Source of the DNA: Planctomycetaceae bacterium
GTDB lineage: Bacteria > Planctomycetota > Planctomycetia > Planctomycetales > Planctomycetaceae
NCBI GenBank assembly: GCA_028284485.1
Contig: JANQRQ010000004.1
Span: 1-42,513 of the forward strand
DNA length: 42,513 nucleotides
Reading direction: 5' to 3'
In this document: positions 7,914 through 17,652 of the stretch, piece after piece
Numbering within the stretch: the stretch's first letter is position 1
Layout of the letters: each line of letters opens with the position of its first letter
Notes under the pieces: model-generated
Databases searched by the model: none
The model's input: the letters and a program-made list of their open reading frames with translations, nothing else
What the model was told of the DNA's origin: nothing
Made by a program: the position numbers and the translations under genes

Positions 7914-8245
7914 GCGATTAATACCGATTCAAAGTCGCCGTCCCATCATGCGCTGGTCCAGGCTACTTGAGATCCTCGATAACATGGCGAGTCCTCAAGA
8001 CTTTCAGCATGCATTACTCATCTACTGAAATTGATCGCTATCTCCCACCTGCAACCAACGCAAGTTGCGAGCAGCAGAATTCCTCCCCTCTCCCTCTGGG
8101 AGAGGGTGGCCGAAGGCCGGGTGAGGGCTTCAGTCCCGTGGTAGATCTTCGAGTCGCGTTTTGACCCTTTTTGTTCTCCTCAATTCAGTCGTGTCTGTTG
8201 CAGGCCGACTTGTCATGCTTGCTTTCAGAGTCGTATCGCACACAG
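7914..8245. other. Intergenic region with one family D repeat
   Basis: Between the DUF559 frame and the symporter gene only the family D copy at 8085-8127 is recognisable. Several short frames here have no protein-like features. Confidence 0.6.
8085..8127 (-). repeat. Family D repeat, GGCCGAAGGCC variant
   Basis: CCCCTCTCCC-tct-GGGAGAGGG, then TGGCCGAAGGCCGGGTGAGGG. It is close to identical to 7393-7435 and in the same orientation. Here the GGCC/GGCC pair is perfect whereas the 7393 copy has GGCC/GGCT. Confidence 0.9.
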
Positions 8246-10183
8246 TTACTCCGCCGTTGGCTTCCGTGTGATCAGCGATACCACGACGAGTGTCGCAAAA
8301 CCGAGCGGAATCGTCACGATGCCCGGTTGGCTGAACGGCACAACAGCTTGGCTCGCGTCTAACCCATATACCTTCGCAAACGTATCGCCGCTCAGCAGAA
8401 TCCAGGCGAGCGAACTCGTCATACCGACAATAATCGCGGCAATGACTCCTTCCCGAGTCACTCCTTTCCAGAATAGCAACATGACCAGCGACGGCAAATT
8501 TGCCGACGCTGCCACGCTAAACGCCCATCCGACCAGGTAGCTGACGTTGAGCCCTTTGAAAAGAATGCCCAACACAATGGCCACGGCCCCCACCACGACC
8601 GAGGCGATTTTCGCAACGCGGACCTTTTCGTAATCGGTCAGGTTCATGCCCATAAAGCTCGTCAGCAAGTCGTGCGTCACTGCACCCGCTGATGCCAGAA
8701 TCAATCCGCTGACCGTTCCCAACACGGTGGTAAACGCAATCGCAGAAATAATGGCGAACAACCATTCGTTGATACTCCGCGCCAAAAGTGGTGCCGCCAT
8801 GTTGCTGTCGGTCACGTCCATGGCGCCGCTGGTCATGGCGCCCAGCCCCAAATACAAAGTCAGCACGTAGAAAAAGCCGATGCTTGCGATTCCCACGATT
8901 GTGCTTTTGCGGGCACTCGACTCGTCCTTGACCGTGTAGTAGCGAATTAGAATATGCGGCAACGATGCCGTCCCACAGAATAGCGCCAACATCAGTGATA
9001 GGAAATTCAGTTTGTTGACCGGCTCGTCGCTGCGAATTCCCTGAAAGCGCGGATGCTCGCCTGGCCGAAGGACTTGGCTACCCGGTGTCGGTTTTGGGTA
9101 GTAAACCGTCGTTGGTGTTCCATCGTCAGTGATCGTTTCGCTGCCCCACAGAACGACTTCACTTTCCTGCAGCGTACTGAAAAACGAAACCGGCCCAAGC
9201 GATCCGGTATCGGTGGCGCCCCCTGGTAGCTGGGAAATGTATCCAACCGGATGAAGTTCCGGCTCTCCCTTTTTCGTTCCCTTCGGTTCGCCGTTGACCA
9301 GAACAGTGCCGTCGTCGGTCGTCGACACCGTTTGCGATTCCCGCAAGACAACTTGCCCATCGGTAACAGAATCGACCCGCCAAACCGAAACTATGCCAGA
9401 TGCTTCTTCGAGATGGACGTACGGCGACTCGCCCCATGCTTCGCTCGCCGGAACGACCGTCGCATCTTCAAAACCGGTGCTCTGTTTGATGCCCGCCTCC
9501 AGATTATCCGCCGCAAAAGGACCCAGTGTGCGAAACGCGTATCCATCTTCCCCGCCCGATTTGGTTTCGAATCCGCGCGATAGAATCATCAGCGTCAGGA
9601 CCGCGCTAAATACGACCAGCAGCGATCCTTTCAAAAACTGCACCCACGTGGTGGAAACCATGCCCGCCGTTACCACGATCACGATCACCGTGGCACCGAC
9701 AAGCACGACACCGACCCAATGTGGAAAACCCAACAACGGTTGCACCAGTACGCCGGCCCCTACCATTTGCGGAATCAAATAGAACACGCTTACTGCCAAC
9801 GTGCTGATTCCCGCAGCCAGCTTGATACCCCGCGATTGAAACTTCGCATCGATGGCATCGGCAAACGTGTATTTGCCCAACCGCTTCATCGGTTCAGCCA
9901 CGACGAACAGCGCGACAATCCAACCGGCCAAATAGCCGATCGAATACAAGAACCCGTCGTACCCGTAGAAGGCGATCATCCCGCAGATGCCGAGAAACGA
10001 TGCCGCCGACAAGTAGTCACCCGCAAACGCCACACCGTTGACGAACCACGGAATTTGGCCATGAGCCGCAAAGTATCCCTGCGACGATTTCGCCCGGCTT
10101 CCCAAATAAAAGCTAAGGCCTAACGTCAAACCGACGAACGCAAAAAACACGATCACCGCAATCATCGAAGGTTCGTAAATCAC
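8246..10183 (-). CDS. actP: Sodium:solute symporter, ActP-type (acetate/short-chain acid)
   Basis: A 645-residue multi-pass protein of the sodium:solute symporter family. GDYLSAASFLGICGMIAFYGYDG near residue 55 and LPHILIRYYTVKDESSARKS in the middle are close to the acetate permease ActP/YjcG pattern. It is about 100 residues longer than the E. coli protein (549 residues, from memory); the extra length is a hydrophilic insert between about residues 205 and 385, between two membrane segments. Translation begins at a GTG overlapping the stop of the upstream DUF485 gene (GTGA), with a strong GGAGG site inside that gene, so the two are translationally coupled. Substrate specificity, probably acetate or a related carboxylate, is inferred from homology and the DUF485 partner. 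Confidence 0.88.
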   Translation of the reverse strand: MIYEPSMIAVIVFFAFVGLTLGLSFYLGSRAKSSQGYFAAHGQIPWFVNGVAFAGDYLSAASFLGICGMIAFYGYDGFLYSIGYLAGWIVALFVVAEPMKRLGKYTFADAIDAKFQSRGIKLAAGISTLAVSVFYLIPQMVGAGVLVQPLLGFPHWVGVVLVGATVIVIVVTAGMVSTTWVQFLKGSLLVVFSAVLTLMILSRGFETKSGGEDGYAFRTLGPFAADNLEAGIKQSTGFEDATVVPASEAWGESPYVHLEEASGIVSVWRVDSVTDGQVVLRESQTVSTTDDGTVLVNGEPKGTKKGEPELHPVGYISQLPGGATDTGSLGPVSFFSTLQESEVVLWGSETITDDGTPTTVYYPKPTPGSQVLRPGEHPRFQGIRSDEPVNKLNFLSLMLALFCGTASLPHILIRYYTVKDESSARKSTIVGIASIGFFYVLTLYLGLGAMTSGAMDVTDSNMAAPLLARSINEWLFAIISAIAFTTVLGTVSGLILASAGAVTHDLLTSFMGMNLTDYEKVRVAKIASVVVGAVAIVLGILFKGLNVSYLVGWAFSVAASANLPSLVMLLFWKGVTREGVIAAIIVGMTSSLAWILLSGDTFAKVYGLDASQAVVPFSQPGIVTIPLGFATLVVVSLITRKPTAE

Positions 10184-10425
10184 GGGGCATCCTCCTGCTT
10201 GGAGGTGCTGCCATCGTCACCGCGGCAGACAAATCCGTAAATCATCGCCAAGACGAACGCGGAGATAATCAGTCCGAACCCGTACAAAATGGCGAGGTTC
10301 ACACCGGCGATCGGAGTGATCTCCATCGTTTCGGGAGCAAACGCGTTGAGAAACACGAACCCTCCGTACAGCAGCAAGTAGATTCCGAATAGAAAGAAGC
10401 CGATTTTCGCGTTCCGCGTTTGCAT
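10180..10425 (-). CDS. DUF485 small membrane protein, YjcH-like symporter partner
   Basis: An 81-residue protein with two membrane segments (about residues 8-30 and 43-67) separated by a short loop, the layout of DUF485/YjcH proteins that are encoded immediately before ActP-type symporters. The ATG at 10425 has a good GAGGTG ribosome site 5 bases upstream. Its 3' end carries the GGAGG site for the symporter and overlaps its start by 4 bases. The role of this family is unknown; coexpression with the transporter suggests an accessory subunit. Confidence 0.85.
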   Translation of the reverse strand: MQTRNAKIGFFLFGIYLLLYGGFVFLNAFAPETMEITPIAGVNLAILYGFGLIISAFVLAMIYGFVCRGDDGSTSKQEDAP

Positions 10426-10954
10426 CGATCACCTCGTGGAAGCGGTCTTTCAAAAAAGGGGACATTCGGCTTTTCGCGGTCGATAAGCACGAGAACGTGC
10501 CTATCGATTGGCATGAAAAGTTAAACGTCCCCTTATTCGCAGATTTGAATATCAAGCGTACGGGTTGAAATTAGACATGCCAGCATACCGTGGCAGCACA
10601 GCGGGCGAAACCACTTCGGCGATTTAAACGAGCCGTTGATCTGTAGAATGTTGAGTCGTGAGTTCGAACCGAACCACGTCCATAACAACAAGCACAACGT
10701 TCAAGAATTCGATTTGCCAATTAATCCGATCTTGGATTAGTTCGGTTCTCTGGCGAGGGGAAGAATATGAAACCACGAAAAACGCGCAAGGAACGAATCA
10801 TATTTGCAGGGTTAATGACTTTGTCCTGAATAAGAACTGAATCGCGATTAATGAGTGATAGGTCGAGCAGCTTCCTCGAGTATCGATTGGCTAAGTCACG
10901 CAACTACCATCTTATTTCTTTTCGTTTGTTTCGTGGTCAAAGACGGGGTCTCAC
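10426..10954. other. Intergenic region with a long structured palindrome
   Basis: This 529-bp gap between divergent genes holds the 79-bp nested palindrome at 10456-10534. The rest is more AT-rich than the surroundings and shows ACCACGAAA (10772-10780) and TTTCGTGGT (10929-10937) in inverted arrangement; no gene was recognised. Confidence 0.65.
10456..10534. repeat. 79-bp nested palindrome with AAGGGGAC/GTCCCCTT ends
   Basis: Three nested pairings are visible: outer AAGGGGAC (10456-10463) with GTCCCCTT (10527-10534), middle CTTTTC with GAAAAG, and inner CGATA-a-GCACG with CGTGC-c-TATCG around the loop AGAA. The nesting would make one long hairpin in single-stranded DNA or RNA. Only one copy is in the window. 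Confidence 0.75.
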
Positions 10955-11332
10955 ATGGTTGAGATTATTCATAAAGAGGAATCGTACCGGATTATGGGTG
11001 CGTGTTTCGAAGTATATAAGCGTATGGGTTGTGGGTTTTTGGAAGGGGTCTATCAGGAATGTTTGGAAATGGAGTTTACAGAACAAAGGATTCCATTCGT
11101 TCCTCAGTCGCCGCTAGACCTGCGTTACAAGGGCCAGGCGCTTAAACAGAAATATGTGCCGGATTTCATTTGTTTCGATTTAATCATTGTGGAGCTCAAA
11201 GCAATAAAAGATTTGACCGATGAGCACCGAGCGCAGGTCCACAACTACATCAAGGCGAGCGGTTACAGATTGGGCCTGCTGGCCAACTTTGGACAGTTTC
11301 CTCAATTGCAATGGGAGCGGATTGTGAGATGA
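10955..11332 (+). CDS. GxxExxY protein (PD-(D/E)XK nuclease-like)
   Basis: A 125-residue protein with the defining motif GFLEGVYQECLEMEF (GxxExxY) near residue 27-41, followed by YVPDFICFDLIIVELKAI around residues 66-83. The second stretch carries the D...ExK signature of the PD-(D/E)XK nuclease superfamily (PDDEXK_3 type). The family is common as solitary genes in planctomycete and other genomes, and its function is unknown. There is no obvious ribosome site before the ATG at 10955. TTTCGTGGT with following CAAA occurs at 10929 just before the gene and again at 11443 just after it. The local base composition is more AT-rich than that of its neighbours, which would fit transfer, but I have not computed it. 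Confidence 0.88.
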   Translation: MVEIIHKEESYRIMGACFEVYKRMGCGFLEGVYQECLEMEFTEQRIPFVPQSPLDLRYKGQALKQKYVPDFICFDLIIVELKAIKDLTDEHRAQVHNYIKASGYRLGLLANFGQFPQLQWERIVR

Positions 11333-11442
11333 TGGAAACCGCTAAACCGACGAATGAAAGATACGTGGAGTGCCGAGTATCAATACGTCTTGTTACTCTT
11401 CTCGTATCAGCGGGACCTACGCTGTTTCGTTAGTTTCGTGAT

Positions 11443-11451
11443 TTTCGTGGT
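11443..11451 (+). repeat. TTTCGTGGT, downstream partner of the copy at 10929
   Basis: Same nine bases as 10929-10937, in the same orientation, together spanning the GxxExxY gene (about 514 bp apart). A related TTTCGTGA precedes it. Nine bases alone are weak evidence. Confidence 0.45.
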
Positions 11452-11505
11452 CGTCAAAACCAAGCTTTGTTCAGCCAGCCGGCTGCTCTTCGAAAGGTAT
11501 CCCTC

Positions 11506-12936
11506 ATGCGAGCGATTTTATTCTGTGCAGCACTACTGTCATTTCTACGGCCCGCGATGGCTGACCAGCCCAACATTTTGTTCATCTTTACCGACGATCA
11601 GGCCCCTTGGGCGTTGGGACTTTCGGGGCATCCGCATGCTGCAACGCCGAACCTCGATAAGCTGTTTCAAGAGGGTGCTTATCTCGTCAATAGCTTTACG
11701 GTCACCCCCGTTTGCAGTCCTTCGCGCACTTCGTTGATTAGCAGTCGCTATGGAACCGAGTTGGGCATTACCGATTGGATCAAACCGCAAAACGAAGGTG
11801 ACCTCGGATTAGAACCTGGCACACCAACATGGCCTGCGCTCCTCAAGCAAGCCGGCTACAAGACGGCGCTGATCGGCAAATGGCACTTAGGCACGCTCGA
11901 CAAATACCATCCGACTCAGTTCGGCTATGAATACTTCATGGGGTTTCGCGGCGGCGGGACATCGCCGAAAGATCCAACTCTTGAAGTCGACGGCAATGAG
12001 CAAGTCGTGCATGGATTGACGACTGATATTCTCGGTGACGAAACGATTCGCTATTTGCGATTGCACGATCCGGACAAGGCACCCTTTGCGGTGTCGCTAC
12101 ACTTTCGCGCTCCGCATGCGCGGTGGTTGCCGGTCCGCGATGCCGATTGGGCGCCGTTCGACGGGCTCGATCCGAAGATTCCGAATCCCGATTATCCCCT
12201 ACTTGATGTGCCGCGCGTCAAACGGATGACCAACGAATACCTCGCCAGCACTGCCGGTGTCGATCGCAATGTCGGGCGTATCCTTGAAGAATTGGATCTT
12301 CTGGGACTCGCCGAAAACACAATCGTGATCTACAGCAGCGACCACGGTTACAACATGGGCCACAACGGCATTTGGCATAAAGGAAACGGCCATTGGGTCC
12401 TGACGAAGAACCCGCCGGCAACTGGCAACATTCCCCAAGGGCAGCGCCCCAACATGTACGACCATTCGATACGTGTTCCGACCGCCGTCCGCTGGCCCGG
12501 CACGATCGATCCGGGAACCGTCATCGATGAAACGACGTCGAACCTCGATTGGTTCCCCACGATTCTGGAAATGGCCGGCGTCGAAATTCCCGGAAACGTG
12601 ACGATTCGCGGACGGAGCATTGTTCCCGTTCTCAAGGAGAACGCCGCCGATTGGAACAACGACTTTTACGCCGAGTACAGCACGCATCACCAAAGCCATA
12701 CCCATATGCGGATGTATCGCACGCCCCGCTGGAAGCTGGTCCGCGACTTTCTCAACCGCGATCGCGACGAGCTGTACGATTTGCGAAACGATCCTGCCGA
12801 ATCAAACAACTTAATCGACAGCGAAGATCCTCAACTGCAAAAAGTCGTTGCGGAACTGCACGACAAAATCGTCGAGCGGATGGAAGCGGTCAACGACCCG
12901 GTGCTGAAAACGATTCGTGTGGCGGCGGAAAACTGA
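11506..12936 (+). CDS. Secreted sulfatase (formylglycine-dependent)
   Basis: A 476-residue sulfatase with a Sec signal peptide MRAILFCAALLSFLRPAMA. The start at 11506 has AAAGG about 9 bases upstream and is preferred over a TTG at 11467. The active-site motif CSPSR at residues 70-74 has Cys70, expected to be converted to formylglycine by a sulfatase-modifying enzyme. Metal ligands appear in FTDDQAP (Asp30, Asp31) and the later SSDHGYNMG; GKWHLG is the conserved second motif. Family members release sulfate from sulfated polysaccharides, steroids or aromatics; planctomycetes use many against algal polysaccharides. The substrate is unknown. It is preceded by the GxxExxY gene and followed by a repeat cluster, with no partner enzyme beside it. 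Confidence 0.93.
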   Translation: MRAILFCAALLSFLRPAMADQPNILFIFTDDQAPWALGLSGHPHAATPNLDKLFQEGAYLVNSFTVTPVCSPSRTSLISSRYGTELGITDWIKPQNEGDLGLEPGTPTWPALLKQAGYKTALIGKWHLGTLDKYHPTQFGYEYFMGFRGGGTSPKDPTLEVDGNEQVVHGLTTDILGDETIRYLRLHDPDKAPFAVSLHFRAPHARWLPVRDADWAPFDGLDPKIPNPDYPLLDVPRVKRMTNEYLASTAGVDRNVGRILEELDLLGLAENTIVIYSSDHGYNMGHNGIWHKGNGHWVLTKNPPATGNIPQGQRPNMYDHSIRVPTAVRWPGTIDPGTVIDETTSNLDWFPTILEMAGVEIPGNVTIRGRSIVPVLKENAADWNNDFYAEYSTHHQSHTHMRMYRTPRWKLVRDFLNRDRDELYDLRNDPAESNNLIDSEDPQLQKVVAELHDKIVERMEAVNDPVLKTIRVAAEN

Positions 12937-13009
12937 GGCGCATTGCTCGCTGTGTCCCGACCTTCCATTCGAACGTGGCTGAAGCCTGCGACTGAGTTGA
13001 AGATTCAGT

Positions 13010-13045
13010 CCCTCACCCCCGAACCCTCTCCCGCCGGGAGAGGGG
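13010..13045 (+). repeat. Family D repeat
   Basis: CCCTCACCCCCGAAC then CCTCTCCC-gcc-GGGAGAGG. Confidence 0.85.
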
Positions 13046-13087
13046 AGTACCTCAATGGAATCGGTTGGCAGCTCGAGAGGTCAACTC

Positions 13088-13138
13088 GTTCCCAGGATTC
13101 CGCCTGGGAACTCACGGCACACGAGGCTCCTGCCTCGT
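13088..13138. repeat. Double hairpin repeat (GTTCCCAGG and ACGAGG hairpins)
   Basis: GTTCCCAGG-attccg-CCTGGGAAC is a perfect 9-bp stem, followed ten bases later by ACGAGG-ctcctg-CCTCGT. Decayed fragments TGGGAACGAG occur at 40471-40480 and 40235-40244. Confidence 0.75.
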
Positions 13139-13144
13139 TCCAAA

Positions 13145-13246
13145 TCGATTCCCGGCCCCCGCCTGTGCGGGGGCAAGCTTACCGCGCGGAAATGACGTGA
13201 TCTGCGGCTTTAGCTCAACACGACTTCACCTAGATGCATTTCATTG
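13145..13246 (-). repeat. Family C repeat joined to a diverged right end of the 34065-34339 element
   Basis: A family C palindrome with an internal GCGGTAAGCTTGCCCCCGC-type loop (shared, reversed, with 40400-40453) is followed by AATGACGTGAT, TTTAGCTCAA and CTTCACCTAGATGCA-tttcattgc. The same order, GGAATGACGTGAT, CCTAGCTGAA and CTTCACCTAGATGCA-attcgttgc, ends the element at 34065-34339. The 16-bp terminus here (13231-13246) differs at two positions, and no matching left end was found. Confidence 0.7.
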
Positions 13247-13292
13247 CAGCACGAGAGGTGACAAATCGCGTTGTTGCTTGGACCGTTTGAAC

Positions 13293-16141
<2,849 letters not shown>

Positions 16142-16144
16142 TGA

Positions 16145-17257
16145 TCATCGATCCCTCGACAATGGCATAATGACATACGTGTACGAGTCGTCTGCCCGCA
16201 ACACAGCGGCACTTTCGGAATCGATCAGTTGCAACTGCACATTGTTGCCCGAATCCAAAATCCGCAAAAACTCGCTGATAAACCGTGGATCGAAAGTGAT
16301 TGTCAGTTCCGGTCCGGGGTAACTAATGGGCAATTCAATTTTCGATTCCCCAACGTCCGAAGCACTACTGCTTAAGGTCAATTGTCCTTCCGAGAACTGA
16401 AAATCGACACCACGGCTTTCTTGATTGGTCACAATTTGAGCCTGGCGAACCGCGGAATAAAACGGACCGACCACCAAATCGATCGTACTGGCGAATTCGC
16501 CGGGAATCACTTTGCTGTAATCGGGAAAACGGCCTTCGACCAAGCGACTGTAAACGACCGATGGTCCGCAGTGCACAACAACGTCGTTGGGATGAACGGC
16601 AATTCGAACCTCGGTATCGCCGTCGGGAATGCTCTTTTCGATCTGCGACATGGCCTGCCGGGGAATCACCGGAGCTACAGCCGGCGGTTGGTCAATTTGA
16701 TTTGCCGTACAAGGGCCCGATACGACGGCCAGGCGTCGACTATCGGTTGCGGCCAATGTCAATTTCGAATCGCCGAACTCGGCCTGTACTCCACCCAATG
16801 CATAACGCGAACTTTCCACGTCGGTGGCGAAGATGCTGCGACGAATCATTTCGCGTAACGGTTGTGCGGCGATCGAATAATAACTGTCGCCGTCGAAACC
16901 GGGGACTTGCGGGAATTCGCTGGCATCCATCAACGGCAAGCGAAACTCGCTGTGGCCGCCGCGAACCCAAATCGCCTCTTCGCCGACTTCCAAATCGACA
17001 ACGCTATCCTGCAATTCGCGCAGAATCGAAGAAACGCTGCTTGTCGGCAATAGCGCTTCTCCTGCCGAGTCGGTCTCGACTTCGGGGATCTCGTAATGAA
17101 TGCCGACGAACTCGTCTGTTGCCAACAGTGTGGCGCGTCCATCGCCAACCGTCAGTTTGACGTTTCGAAGGATGTCTTTCGGAGTGCGCGAAGGAACAAT
17201 TCCTCCGACTGTTTGAAACGCATTTGCCAATAGCTGGCGGGAACATTTCAATTTCAT
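16145..17257 (-). CDS. dnaN: DNA polymerase III sliding clamp, beta subunit
   Basis: A 370-residue clamp with the usual three-domain layout. Recognisable stretches are MKLKCSRQLLANAFQTVGGIVPSR at the start, ALGGVQAEF and LAATDSRRLAVVSG in the middle, and YPDYSKVIP-like RFPDYSKVIP, with the C-terminal YTYVIMPLSR (the usual YVIMPMRL pattern). The start at 17257 matches the family N-terminus; an upstream in-frame ATG at 17317 would add 20 unrelated residues. It is the first gene of a tight dnaN-dciA-gyrB unit on the minus strand, probably transcribed from the -10 hexamer at 17415-17420, leaving a leader of about 150 bases. Confidence 0.95.
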   Translation of the reverse strand: MKLKCSRQLLANAFQTVGGIVPSRTPKDILRNVKLTVGDGRATLLATDEFVGIHYEIPEVETDSAGEALLPTSSVSSILRELQDSVVDLEVGEEAIWVRGGHSEFRLPLMDASEFPQVPGFDGDSYYSIAAQPLREMIRRSIFATDVESSRYALGGVQAEFGDSKLTLAATDSRRLAVVSGPCTANQIDQPPAVAPVIPRQAMSQIEKSIPDGDTEVRIAVHPNDVVVHCGPSVVYSRLVEGRFPDYSKVIPGEFASTIDLVVGPFYSAVRQAQIVTNQESRGVDFQFSEGQLTLSSSASDVGESKIELPISYPGPELTITFDPRFISEFLRILDSGNNVQLQLIDSESAAVLRADDSYTYVIMPLSRDR

Positions 17258-17652
17258 GATAGCGCTGCCGTTTCCGTGATAAGTCCGTTCGTGCGAAAGA
17301 GCGGCACATGCGGGCAATCAGGGTAAACTTTGACTGCGCCGACGCTGTTTTTCTACACGATCCGTCAGTGGTGAATTCTCTTCTTGAAGAGTAAGAAAAT
17401 TTTTTAGCAGTAGTATTATAAGGGAGGCCGAAAATTGATGATCGCCAACAGAGTCTTCTGACGAAACTATATGATATGAAAAAGTTTATTACCGTTCAAG
17501 CGACAGAAATCACTGTGAAATAGGCGTTGATTCTTGGTCGAATTTCGTTGGAAATCGGTCAGTTGAGCGGCGAGTTTCCGACAGCAGAAGTCCGCTGCAA
17601 GACAAGCTGTCGAGAGTCTGCTCATCCGGGACACATTTTCTCCACAATCGTT
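17258..17652. other. dnaA-dnaN intergenic region, possible replication origin
   Basis: This 395-bp gap contains the most AT-rich DNA of the neighbourhood (17380-17500), the palindrome CTCTTC-tt-GAAGAG (17378-17391), a run TTTTTTAG, and a perfect TATAAT on the minus strand. One near-consensus DnaA box, TTCTCCACA (one mismatch to TTATCCACA), is at 17638-17646. A cluster of good boxes, expected for a classical oriC, is not visible, so this is a weak origin call based on position. Confidence 0.4.
17415..17420 (-). promoter_or_regulatory. Candidate -10 element for dnaN
   Basis: Reading on the minus strand gives a perfect TATAAT about 155 bases before the dnaN start. No good TTGACA lies 16-18 bases upstream; TTGGCG is too far at 22 bases. 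The hexamer could also reflect AT-rich origin DNA. Confidence 0.4.

Larger units (their letters stand above)
12937..13292. other. Intergenic repeat cluster
   Basis: This 356-bp gap between converging genes is a stack of repeats: family D (13010-13045), two perfect small hairpins GTTCCCAGG/CCTGGGAAC (13088-13111) and ACGAGG/CCTCGT (13121-13138), family C with a long loop (13145-13197), and sequence matching the right end of the inverted-repeat element at 34065-34339 (to 13246). Confidence 0.8.

Noticed and set aside
7761..8164. Short plus-strand frames over the family D repeats
   Set aside because: They translate the repeats (such as TPNPSPSGRGE) and lack any other support.
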